A DNA stretch of 64,000 nucleotides, from NCBI RefSeq assembly GCF_000953855.2, contig NZ_DF970162.1, forward strand, positions 44,429-108,428, given 5' to 3'. Position numbers and translations under genes: made by a program. The notes beneath the pieces are model-generated. The model was not told where the DNA came from, searched no databases, and worked only from the letters and a program-made list of their open reading frames with translations. Positions 34,992 to 43,164 of this stretch are shown piece after piece; position 1 is the first letter of the stretch, and each line of letters opens with the position of its first letter. This stretch comes from Mizugakiibacter sediminis (GTDB lineage Bacteria > Pseudomonadota > Gammaproteobacteria > Xanthomonadales > Rhodanobacteraceae).

Positions 34992-35720
34992 TCACCCCAA
35001 GCGCCGCCCCAGCTCGCGCAGCAGCGCCGCGCCGTCGCCCTGCCAGGAGGCGCCGTGCATGCAGGCGAGCGTGGTCGGCTGCAGCGCGGCGAGGCGCTCC
35101 AGCGTCGCCGTCGTGTCGGGCGCGTGCGCGTAATAGTCCATGCCGCGCCGCGCCGCTTCGCTGGGTTCGAGGATGTCGCTGGTGGTCAGCGGCGCGTGTT
35201 CGGCGCCGAACTGCGTGAACAGGTCGCCGCAGAGCAGCGTGCGCGTGCCGAGGTCGGCGAGGAAGCCGCAGTCCCAGCCGTGCGGCAGGTGCGGCGTGTC
35301 GATCCAGCGCAGCGTGTGGCGGCCGAGCGACAGCGTCTCGCCATCCGCCAGCGCGCGCGCGGGACGGTCGGCGTAGTCGCCCATGCAGACCAGCGCGCCG
35401 ATCCGGCTGCACACCGGCTCGGCCCGCGGGGCGACGGCGAGGAAGTCGTTGAGCGCGCCGCATTCGTCGGGCTCGAAGTGCGAGAACGCCACGTGGCGCA
35501 GGGATGCGACCGGCAGCACGCACGCGATCGCCTCGCGCGTCATGTCGAACAGCTTGCGCGGGCCGGTGTGGAACAGCAGCGTCGCGTCGTCGGCGATCAG
35601 GAACTGGTTGAAGGTGAAACCGCCGGGCATGACCTCGGGCGGGATGGCGGTGCTGATGCGGTAGATGCCGTCCGCGATCTCGTCGATGCGGGTGCGGCCG
35701 TCGGTGTTGGGAACGTTCAT
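34992..35720 (-). CDS. Metallo-beta-lactamase-fold protein of the flavodiiron (ODP) type
   Basis: A 242-residue protein. The diiron/dizinc ligands are in HFEPDECGALND near residues 80-90 (the H-x-E-x-D arrangement of flavodiiron proteins, not the HxHxDH of hydrolases), then DTPHLPHGWD, CGDLFTQFG and a late MHGASWQGDG His. No flavodoxin domain is attached. Relatives act in oxygen or NO sensing or are of unknown role. The gene starts inside the last codon of the TetR regulator (ATGA overlap at 35717-35720), so the two are translated together and this is the regulator's likely target. Confidence 0.83.
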   Translation of the reverse strand: MNVPNTDGRTRIDEIADGIYRISTAIPPEVMPGGFTFNQFLIADDATLLFHTGPRKLFDMTREAIACVLPVASLRHVAFSHFEPDECGALNDFLAVAPRAEPVCSRIGALVCMGDYADRPARALADGETLSLGRHTLRWIDTPHLPHGWDCGFLADLGTRTLLCGDLFTQFGAEHAPLTTSDILEPSEAARRGMDYYAHAPDTTATLERLAALQPTTLACMHGASWQGDGAALLRELGRRLG

Positions 35721-36328
35721 GAGCGGGCCCTGGGCGAAGCCTGGCAGAGGGTTTCCAGCAGGGCGACCAGGCCATCGCCCGCCAGCGCGGCGGCCCGGAC
35801 GCGGGAACGCCGCTCGGTCAGACGCTTCCATGCGGGGTAGTCGAGCAGCAGCAAGGCCGCGTCGAGAAAAGCCGGCGTGGCGCGGTAGTCGGGCGCCGCC
35901 GCCTGCGTCAACAGCTCGCGCAGCGCCGCCTCGCCGCGGTCGAACACCGCACGCAGCTCCGGCACACGTTCCGCCTCGCCCCAACCGAGGCGCATCCACG
36001 GCGCCAGGTATTCGAGCTGCGCGTACACCGCCGCGGCCAGCTTGCGCAGCCGCTGCGCCGCGGTGCGCCCGTCGGCGAAGCAGGCGGCGTCGACCGCGGG
36101 CGCCCGCCGCTGCACGTGGCCGGTGCAGCCCTCGATCAGCACGCCCAGCTCCGGGAAGTGGTTGTAGACGGTCTGCGGCGACACCCCCGCCTTCTCCGCG
36201 ATCATCGCGTAGGACGTGCCGGTGGCGCCGTGCTTCGCATGCAGGTCCACCGCCGCGCGCACGATGCGCTCGCGGGTGGCGGCTTCCGCTTCGGCGCGGC
36301 GCAGCTTGGTGTAGGGGCGGCGGTTCAT
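35717..36328 (-). CDS. TetR-family regulator
   Basis: A 203-residue protein with an N-terminal helix-turn-helix at about residues 22-65 (TRERIVRAAVDLHAKHGATG, then SYAMIAEKAGVSPQTVYNHF). The C-terminal ligand domain is unclassified. It overlaps the MBL gene by 4 bp. A palindrome covers its promoter (next entry), so autorepression is likely. The ATG at 36328 gives a normal TetR N-terminus. The inducer is unknown. Confidence 0.9.
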   Translation of the reverse strand: MNRRPYTKLRRAEAEAATRERIVRAAVDLHAKHGATGTSYAMIAEKAGVSPQTVYNHFPELGVLIEGCTGHVQRRAPAVDAACFADGRTAAQRLRKLAAAVYAQLEYLAPWMRLGWGEAERVPELRAVFDRGEAALRELLTQAAAPDYRATPAFLDAALLLLDYPAWKRLTERRSRVRAAALAGDGLVALLETLCQASPRARS

Positions 36329-36346
36329 GGGCGGCTCGCTCACATT

Positions 36347-36384
36347 ATTGGATTTATCATCCATCCAATTAATTTGCGTGTCAA
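36347..36384 (-). promoter_or_regulatory. Promoter and palindromic operator of the TetR-MBL operon
   Basis: On the minus strand TTGACA (36379-36384) is followed by an AT-rich stretch with a -10-like TGATAA near 36355-36360. Inverted repeats ATTGGAT (36347-36353) and ATCCAAT (36363-36369), separated by 9 bp, overlap this core promoter. This is a typical TetR autoregulatory layout, standing out as AT-rich in a GC-rich surround. Binding is inferred. Confidence 0.6.
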
Positions 36385-36524
36385 GTCGGCGCGCGCACCC
36401 CTCCGGGTTGCTGCCTGCCGACCCACGGTGACGAGGCGAATGCCGCTGGACGCGGGGCGCCCGCCGCGCAAACTCTCCGACGCGCGGCGGCGCCGCGTCG
36501 TGCCGATCCTCGTACCATCCCGAC

Positions 36525-37058
36525 ATGATCCGACTCGTCCCTCTCGACCTGCCCAATCTGCGCCGCCTCGCCGCCGGCGAGCCGGGCGACTTCGCCGGCA
36601 TGACGGTGCACGAGGGCGGCCCGCCGCCGCGGCACGTCGCCGCGCGGGCGCTGGCGCAGCTCGAGGCCGGCACGCCCGCAGCGTGGTGTGTGCCGTACCT
36701 GATCGTGCCGGCGTCGCGCGATGCGGTCCTCGGCGGCTGCGGCTTCAAGACCGCGCCGGTCGATGGCAGCGTCGAGATCAGCTACGGCGTGGCGAAGAGC
36801 CAGCGCGGCCGCGGCATCGCCACCGCCGCCGTCGGCGAGCTGTTGCGACTCGCCGCCGACAGTGGTGTCGTGCGCGAAGTCGTCGCGCACGTGCTGCCCG
36901 ACAACGTCGCCTCGTCGCGCGTCGTCGCGCGGCTCGGCTTCGCGCCGGGGCCTGCGTTCGTCGACACGGACGGCGCGACGGTGGTGCGCTGGGCGTGGCG
37001 ACTGGCGGGCGGCGGATCGGAGCGGCAGCGCGGGAGCGGATTGAACGACGCTCCGTAG
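36525..37058 (+). CDS. GNAT-family N-acetyltransferase
   Basis: A 177-residue protein with the acetyl-CoA site (Q/R)xxGxG as KSQRGRGIATAAVGELLRLA, preceded by VEISYGVA and followed by HVLPDNVASSRVVARLGF. All are classical RimJ/RimL-like GNAT motifs. The substrate is unknown. Its last residues SGLNDAP and the TAG stop come from the start of a dispersed repeat at 37053, so the original C-terminus may have been replaced. Confidence 0.87.
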   Translation: MIRLVPLDLPNLRRLAAGEPGDFAGMTVHEGGPPPRHVAARALAQLEAGTPAAWCVPYLIVPASRDAVLGGCGFKTAPVDGSVEISYGVAKSQRGRGIATAAVGELLRLAADSGVVREVVAHVLPDNVASSRVVARLGFAPGPAFVDTDGATVVRWAWRLAGGGSERQRGSGLNDAP

Positions 37059-37126
37059 GGTGGGCTTCAGCCCAGCATCGCCGGGTCATGGAGTGCAAAG
37101 GCGGTGGGCCAAGGCCCGCCCTACGG
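37053..37126. repeat. Dispersed inverted repeat, family C
   Basis: CCGTAGGGTGGGCTTCAGCC at the left is answered by AAGGCCCGCCCTACGG at the right, across about 35 bp. The left arm supplies the stop codon of the GNAT gene. It is a different type from the family A element 37 bp further right. Confidence 0.7.
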
Positions 37127-37162
37127 GGATGCATATGTTTCGGCACCGGGTCACGGTAGCTT

Positions 37163-37244
37163 CGTAGGATGGGTCGAGCGCAGCGAAACCCATCGCGCGG
37201 ATGGCACGAACGTCGGGTTTCGCCGGCACTCGACCCAACCTACG
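37163..37244. repeat. Dispersed inverted repeat, family A, copy 3
   Basis: CGTAGGATGGGTCGAGCGCA leads into GCGAAACCC. The right arm GGGTTTCGCCGGCACTCGAC leads into CCAACCTACG. It matches the copies at 23212 and 24297 and lies between convergent GNAT and amylase genes. Confidence 0.8.
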
Positions 37245-37267
37245 CGATCGCGGACGTCCGCGCGGGG

Positions 37268-39910
37268 TCACGGCAGCGTGATCACCGCGGTGTCGTCCAT
37301 CACGCGCGGATCGTCCGCGCCGCCGCCGCCGAACGTGCCGGCGCCGGGTGCGGGCGTCAGCGGACGGAAACCGCCGTCGTAGTCCCAGGCGGCGAGGTAG
37401 AAACGTGCGCCGGACAGCGTGGCGGGATGGCCGAGCGCGGCGGCGGGAATGGTCAGCGTCAGCGTGCGCGCGCCGAGGTCGGCGCGCAGTTGCGGCGCCG
37501 GTCGCAGCGGCGCGCCCTCGTCGGTCGGCGAGGCGCCGTCGCTGCCGAAGCCGGCCACGCCCCAGCCGCTGGCGCGCACGCGGTAGTGCCAGCGCATGCC
37601 GCCGGGCAGCGTCGCGTGCTGCAGCGGCAGCACGGCGGCGCCGCCGGCGCGCCGCGGCAGTTCGACGCACAGCGTCAGCGCGACGTGATCGAAGCCGTTG
37701 GGCGCATTCCAGGCGTCGATCAGGTCGCGCAGGCGCACCTCCACCTGCAGCGCGCCGCCGGAGCCGCGCACGGCGACGTGGCGCAGGTCGGCCGGATGCA
37801 GGCCGCGCCAGCTCGCTTCGTCGGGATAGGCGTAGCGGCCGCGCGGCCCGCGGTCGTCGCCGGCGGGATCGTCGATCTCGGCCAGCGTCGTCCACCTGCG
37901 TTCGACGCGGAAGCGTTGCGGCGCCGAGGCCGCGCGCGCGTCTTCCGCCCACGCCACCACGCGGTGCTCGGCCGCCGGATCGATCATGTCGGCGGTGGAC
38001 AGCGTCGCCTGCCAGCGGCCGTCGGCGCCGGGCGTGACGGGCGTGGCGTGCGCGAGGTCGCCGTCGACCACCAGCACGAAATGCGCGACGCCGCGCGCGC
38101 GGCCGCGCAGCACGAGGTCGCCGCGCAGCGGCGCCGCCGGCAGCGGGTCGATCGACAGCGCCGACGCCGACGCCGGCGCCGCCGCGACGCCGCGCGCGCG
38201 CAGCCACACCCTGCCGCTGCGCGCGGGCAGCACGAGGTCGACGCGGCCGTCGGCGCCGACGACGAGATCCTGCGGCGCGCCGTCGATGGCGAAGGCGCCC
38301 GCGAGGCGCGTGCCCGGCGGCAGGCCGGTGTCGAGATGGTCGAGCAGCGCGGGCGCGTCGGCGGTGTTGAAGGCGACCAGCGCGCGCGCGGCGCCGTCGT
38401 CCATGCGCCAGGCGAGGCCGCCGGGGCCGGCGGCGCTGGCGTACAGCACGGTCGGATCGCCACGCCACAATACGGCGTGACTGCGGCGCAGCGCGATCGC
38501 GCGCTGCAGATAGCGATACAGCGGCGCCTCGGCGTCGAAGTGGTCGCGGCCGCCGGCGCCCCAGCCGCCGGCGAACATCGCCGCACGCTGTTCCCTGAAA
38601 CCTTGCTCGGTGCCCTGCCAGATCACCGGAATGCCGGGCAGGGTCATGATCGCCAGCAGCGCCTGCTCGAGGCCGCGCGCGTCGCCGACGGCGAGGAAGC
38701 GGTCGACGTCGTGGTTGTCGACGAAGCTCGGCATCAGGTGCGGACGCGCGTAGCGCCGCATCATGCTGGCGATGCGCCAGCCGAGTTCGGCGGTGGGCCG
38801 GCCCTGCGCGAACACCGCCAGCGTCGAGCCGTACAGCGGGAAGTTCAGCATGCCGGGCAGCAGGTCGCCGTGCGCGTCGCGCAGGTAGGCGTCGATGCGG
38901 CGCTCCTGCGCGTCGTCGTAGGCGCGGTCGATGCCGAAACCTTCGCCGAAGGCGAAGAAGCCGCGGCGTCCGCTCGCGGCGGCGACGCGGCGCACGCCGG
39001 GCGCCGCGGCATCGTCGCTGTCGAGGAAGTCGCGGAAGAACGCCGGCGGCACGTAGAACGCGGTGTCGATGCGGAAAGCGTCGACGCCGACCGCGCGGAT
39101 CCAGTAGTCGTAGCTGTCGCGCAGCGCGCGGCGCACCAGCGGATTTTCCGTGTCGAGGTCGTCCAGCCCGGCGAGCTGGTAGTCGTGCTGCTGGCGCGGG
39201 TCGCGGAAGTCGGTGATGTCCGGCGTCCAGTGGTAGATCGCCGCGCGCCGCTCGGCGGGCACGCGCGCGTCGTCCAGCGAGAACGGCCACTGCGTCGGCC
39301 GCGGGTGCGGGCGCGAGTCGGGGTTCATCGCGAAGTGGCGCGCCGGATCGCGCGCATCCCAGCCGCCGCGGTAGCCGAAGAAGTTGCCGACGTGGTTGAC
39401 CACGATGTCCTGCACCAGGTACATGCCGCGCGCGTGCAGGCCGTCGGCGAGGCGGCGGTAGTCGTCCAGCGTGCCGAAGTGAGGATCGACCTGCTTGAAG
39501 TTCTCCGCCCAGTAGCCGTGGTAGCCGCCGTAGTCGATGCTGCCGTCCCACCACTGGTTCGCCACCGGCGGCGTGATCCACAGCGCGGTGACGCCGAGGC
39601 CCTGGATGTAACCGAGGCGGCGCGCCAGCCCGCACAGGTCGCCGCCGCTGAATTTGCGCGGATCGGCGGGATCGTACTCGCCGCGGTGCTGGTCGTCGTT
39701 GCTGCGGTCGCCGTCGTCGAAGCGGTCGATCATCGCTTCGTAGATCACCTGTGCGCGCCAGTCGGGCGAAGGCACCGCGGCGGGCGGCACGGGCGCGGCC
39801 GCGAGCGCGCAGGCCGCGCGCGCCGACGCGGGCCAACCCGGCGCGCCCAGCAGCGCGGCCGCGGCAAGCAGAAACGATGCGCGGCGCGCGCGCGCGGCGA
39901 CGGCTTGCAA
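37268..39910 (-). CDS. Exported GH13 alpha-amylase/pullulanase-like enzyme with a glucodextranase-type C-terminal module
   Basis: An 880-residue protein. A signal peptide (about residues 1-25) is followed by the catalytic GH13 barrel, with YEAMIDRFDDGDRSND, LVQDIVVNHVGNFFGY, nucleophile DAFRIDTAF (near 279), acid/base FAFGEGFG (near 320) and FVDNHDVDRF (near 400). Beta domains follow. From about residue 678, DDPAGDDRGPRGRYAYPDEA marks a glucodextranase C-terminal (DOMON/SLH-like) binding module that runs to the end. It should attack starch or pullulan outside the cytoplasm. The start is uncertain: the TTG at 39910 has GGGAGG seven bases upstream, while a GTG six bases earlier is too close to it. 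It is divergent from the TonB receptor, with operator 3 between them. Confidence 0.88.
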   Translation of the reverse strand: MQAVAARARRASFLLAAAALLGAPGWPASARAACALAAAPVPPAAVPSPDWRAQVIYEAMIDRFDDGDRSNDDQHRGEYDPADPRKFSGGDLCGLARRLGYIQGLGVTALWITPPVANQWWDGSIDYGGYHGYWAENFKQVDPHFGTLDDYRRLADGLHARGMYLVQDIVVNHVGNFFGYRGGWDARDPARHFAMNPDSRPHPRPTQWPFSLDDARVPAERRAAIYHWTPDITDFRDPRQQHDYQLAGLDDLDTENPLVRRALRDSYDYWIRAVGVDAFRIDTAFYVPPAFFRDFLDSDDAAAPGVRRVAAASGRRGFFAFGEGFGIDRAYDDAQERRIDAYLRDAHGDLLPGMLNFPLYGSTLAVFAQGRPTAELGWRIASMMRRYARPHLMPSFVDNHDVDRFLAVGDARGLEQALLAIMTLPGIPVIWQGTEQGFREQRAAMFAGGWGAGGRDHFDAEAPLYRYLQRAIALRRSHAVLWRGDPTVLYASAAGPGGLAWRMDDGAARALVAFNTADAPALLDHLDTGLPPGTRLAGAFAIDGAPQDLVVGADGRVDLVLPARSGRVWLRARGVAAAPASASALSIDPLPAAPLRGDLVLRGRARGVAHFVLVVDGDLAHATPVTPGADGRWQATLSTADMIDPAAEHRVVAWAEDARAASAPQRFRVERRWTTLAEIDDPAGDDRGPRGRYAYPDEASWRGLHPADLRHVAVRGSGGALQVEVRLRDLIDAWNAPNGFDHVALTLCVELPRRAGGAAVLPLQHATLPGGMRWHYRVRASGWGVAGFGSDGASPTDEGAPLRPAPQLRADLGARTLTLTIPAAALGHPATLSGARFYLAAWDYDGGFRPLTPAPGAGTFGGGGADDPRVMDDTAVITLP

Positions 39911-40040
39911 CGGCACTCCTCCCTCGATCGCGCCGCGTGGCCGCCACGAAGGCTTTCGTTGGCTTCGGCCCGCGCCGCTCGATGCCCTCACTATGCGGCG
40001 CGCCGCCACAAGTCGTGACACGTCGGCCGGCCACCGGCGC

Positions 40041-40056
40041 ATGAATACGTATGCAG
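40041..40056. promoter_or_regulatory. LacI-type operator 3 (ATGAATACGTATGCAG)
   Basis: It has the same ATACGTAT core and the same left flank ATGA as operators 1 and 4. It lies between the divergent amylase (start 39910) and TonB-dependent receptor (start 40192) and can serve both promoters. Confidence 0.75.
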
Positions 40057-40191
40057 AACCCGCGCCGGCGATTTCCGCGCGGCTACCATCTGCGCCGTCA
40101 AGTGTGACACGCCCGCGTCGATCCGAGGCCGGGCCGGTTCGTGGACGACAAAGCGCCGCCGCGCGCACAAACCATGTTGGGGAGGGGGTAC

Positions 40192-43038
40192 ATGTTGATT
40201 CTCAAGCGCAACCTGCTCAGCGCAGCGTTGGCCTCCGCGCTGCTGGTGGCAGCCACCGGCGCGCAGGCGCAGAACGCCGAGGCGCCGGCGCAGACGGCCG
40301 ACCAGGCGCAGAACACCAAGCAGACCGACGGCGCCGACGCGGCGCAGGCCGCGAAGAAGCGCACGCAGGAGAAGTCGACGACCGAGCTCGGCGCGGTCAA
40401 GGTCACCGGCTTCCGCGCGTCCGTGGAGAGCGCGATCGCGACCAAGCGCGACAGCTCCTCGATCGTCGAGGTGGTCACCGCCGAGGACATCGGCAAGCTG
40501 CCGGACGTCAGCATCGCCGAGAGCCTGTCGCGCCTGCCCGGCCTGACCGCGCAGCGCGTCGACGGCCGCGCGCAGGTGATCAGCATCCGCGGCCTCGGCC
40601 CCGACCTCAGCACCGCCCTGCTGAACGGTCGCGAGCAGGTCACCACCGGCGACAACCGCGGCGTCGAGTTCGACCAGTATCCGGCCGAGCTGCTGAGCGG
40701 CGTGGTGGTCTACAAGACGCCGGACGCGACGCTGATCGGCCAGGGCCTGGCCGGCACCGTCGACATGCGCACGGTGCGCCCGCTCGATCAGAACAAGCGC
40801 GTGCTGGCGGCGAACGCCCGCTACGAGTTCAACGGCCAGGAATCGCTCAATCCCGACGTCAGCAACCACGGCTACCGCGCCAGCGCCACCTATGTCGACC
40901 AGTTCGCCGACCGCACCTTCGGCGTGACTTTCGGCGTCGCGCTGCAGTCGACGCCGACGCAGGAGCAGAAGTTCAACGCCTGGGGCTATCCCAACTACGG
41001 CTCCAGCACCGGCCCGTTCGTGATCGGCGGTTCGAAGGACTACGTCTCCTCGAACAAGCTGAACCGCCTCGGCATGCTCGGCACGCTGGAATTCAAGCCG
41101 TCGGAGAACTTCCACAGCACGCTGGATCTCTCCTACTCCGACTTCGACGAGGCGCAGCACCTGCGCGGCATCGAGTTCCCGCTGCAGTGGTCCTCGGCCG
41201 TGCTGCAGCCGGGCTACGTCGTCAACGACGGCATGGTCACCAGCGGCACCTTCGACAACGTCAAGGCGGTGGTGCGCAACGACTACAACCGGCGCAAGGC
41301 CAAGCTGTACAACGCCGGCTGGAACAACAAGTTCACCATCAGCGACAACTGGACCGGCGAGACCGACCTCAGCTGGTCGCGCGCCACCCGCCGCGACATG
41401 GAGCTGGAGTCGTACACCGGCACCGGCTACGTCGGCTCCGGCGCCACCGACTCGCTCGGCTTCACGCAGACCAAGGACGGCTATTTCTGGTTCACGCCGA
41501 CGCTGGACTACGCCTCCAGCCAGTTCGTGCTGACCGACCCGCAGGGCTGGGGCTCCGGCGCGCAGCCGAACCCGGTGGTGCAGGCCGGCTTCATCAACGC
41601 GCCGCACACGGTGGACGAGCTGAAGAGCCTGCGCCTCAGCGCCGACCGCTACTTCCAGTCCGGCCCGATCTCCGACATGGTGATCGGCGTCAACTACAGC
41701 GACCGCGACAAGCAGCGCAACATCGACCAGGACTTCCTCACCCTGCCGAACGGCGCCACCAGCGCGCCGATCCCGCAACAGGCGCTGCTGGGCGAGAACG
41801 TCGGCCTGAACTTCCTCGGCATTCCCTCGCAGGTCACCTACGACCCGCTGTACCTGCTGAACAACGGCTACTACGACCTGCTGCCGGTGGCGCTGTCTTC
41901 GTTCGCGGTGCCGCAGGACTGGAAGGTCAAGGAGAAGGTCAGCACCGGCTACATCAAGTTCAACATCGACAGCACGATCGGCTCGGTGCCGGTCACCGGC
42001 AACTTCGGCCTGCAGGTGGTGCACACCGACCAGTCCTCGCAGGGCTCGCGCGTGCAGACCGGCACCAGCAGCACCGGCAGCACGCAGGCGGCGTTCATCC
42101 CGGTCGAGGACGGCACCACCTACAACCACTACCTGCCGAGCCTGAACCTGATCTTCAACCTGACCGACCAGACCAAGCTGCGCTTCGGCCTGGCGCGCAC
42201 GCTGGCGCGTGCGCGCATGGACCAGTTGAACGCCAGCCTGGTGCTGAACCACGACATCACCAAGCTGACCTCGACCGACCCCAGCCAGTCGTTCTTCAGC
42301 GCCACCGGCGGCAACGCCCGCCTCAAGCCGACCATCGCCGACGGCATCGACCTGTCGCTGGAGCACTACTTCGCCGACAACCGCGGCTACGTGTCGGGCG
42401 CGGCCTACTACAAGAAGCTGCGCGACTTCGTCAATCCGTTCGACAGCTACATCACCGACTTCTCGGCCTACGTCAACGACTTCCTCACCCCGGCCCAGCA
42501 GCAGCAGCTCGGCACCACCAAGGGCTTCATCGCCGCGCCGACCAACAACGGCCGCGGCAACATCAAGGGCCTGGAAGGCGCGGTCAGCATCCCGCTGGAC
42601 ATGGTGACGTCGTGGCTGAACGGCTTCGGCTTCATCACCAGCGCGTCCTACACCAAGAGCTCGGTGACGCTGGGCGACAATCCGAACCCGATCACCGTGC
42701 CCGGCCTGTCCAAGTGGGTGATCAACAGCACGCTGTACTACGAGCGCGACGGCTTCCAGGTGCGCGTCAGCCGCCGCCACCGCAGCGAGTTCCTCGGCGA
42801 AGTGCAGGGCATCAGCGCGACGCGCATCCTGCGCGAGGTCAAGGGCGGCAGCATCTACGACGCGCAGATCAGCTACAGCTTCAACGACGGTCCGCTGGCG
42901 GGCCTGACCATCCTCGCTCAGGCGAGCAACCTGACCGACGAGCCGTTCGTCACCTTCAACCCCGGCTATCCGCGCCAGGTCATCGACTACCAGACCTTCG
43001 GCCGCACCTACCTGATCGGCGCGTCCTACAAGTTCTGA
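40192..43038 (+). CDS. TonB-dependent receptor, Caulobacter-type (maltodextrin uptake)
   Basis: A 948-residue outer membrane receptor with a signal peptide (to about residue 26, GAQAQ). A Gln/Ala-rich linker leads to the plug domain with SSIVEVVTAEDIGKLPDVSI, LPGLTAQRVDGRAQVISIRG and GVVVYKTPDATLIGQGLAGT, the signature of the TIGR01782-like subgroup. A 22-strand barrel ends in YLIGASYKF with terminal Phe. Relatives import maltose and maltodextrins or other glycans in Xanthomonadales and Caulobacter. GGAGGGGG before the ATG at 40192 fixes the start. It is followed by a terminator and then the halogenase gene. The substrate is inferred from the amylases and operator 3. Confidence 0.92.
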   Translation: MLILKRNLLSAALASALLVAATGAQAQNAEAPAQTADQAQNTKQTDGADAAQAAKKRTQEKSTTELGAVKVTGFRASVESAIATKRDSSSIVEVVTAEDIGKLPDVSIAESLSRLPGLTAQRVDGRAQVISIRGLGPDLSTALLNGREQVTTGDNRGVEFDQYPAELLSGVVVYKTPDATLIGQGLAGTVDMRTVRPLDQNKRVLAANARYEFNGQESLNPDVSNHGYRASATYVDQFADRTFGVTFGVALQSTPTQEQKFNAWGYPNYGSSTGPFVIGGSKDYVSSNKLNRLGMLGTLEFKPSENFHSTLDLSYSDFDEAQHLRGIEFPLQWSSAVLQPGYVVNDGMVTSGTFDNVKAVVRNDYNRRKAKLYNAGWNNKFTISDNWTGETDLSWSRATRRDMELESYTGTGYVGSGATDSLGFTQTKDGYFWFTPTLDYASSQFVLTDPQGWGSGAQPNPVVQAGFINAPHTVDELKSLRLSADRYFQSGPISDMVIGVNYSDRDKQRNIDQDFLTLPNGATSAPIPQQALLGENVGLNFLGIPSQVTYDPLYLLNNGYYDLLPVALSSFAVPQDWKVKEKVSTGYIKFNIDSTIGSVPVTGNFGLQVVHTDQSSQGSRVQTGTSSTGSTQAAFIPVEDGTTYNHYLPSLNLIFNLTDQTKLRFGLARTLARARMDQLNASLVLNHDITKLTSTDPSQSFFSATGGNARLKPTIADGIDLSLEHYFADNRGYVSGAAYYKKLRDFVNPFDSYITDFSAYVNDFLTPAQQQQLGTTKGFIAAPTNNGRGNIKGLEGAVSIPLDMVTSWLNGFGFITSASYTKSSVTLGDNPNPITVPGLSKWVINSTLYYERDGFQVRVSRRHRSEFLGEVQGISATRILREVKGGSIYDAQISYSFNDGPLAGLTILAQASNLTDEPFVTFNPGYPRQVIDYQTFGRTYLIGASYKF

Positions 43039-43064
43039 GCGCCGACCTCGGCGCCGTCCCCTGC

Positions 43065-43100
43065 ACCCCCGTTGCCACCCACGACGGGGGTTCTTTTTTT
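43065..43100 (+). terminator. Rho-independent terminator after the TonB receptor
   Basis: ACCCCCGT (43065-43072) pairs with ACGGGGGT (43084-43091), followed by TTCTTTTTTT. This is the clearest intrinsic terminator in the window. It separates the receptor from the halogenase, so the halogenase is probably transcribed less, by read-through, or has its own promoter. Confidence 0.88.
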
Positions 43101-43164
43101 CCCGACGCGCCGCGGAGCGGCCCGACGCCGCCCGCGGCGCCGCCGAGGACGGAGGCAACGGTCC

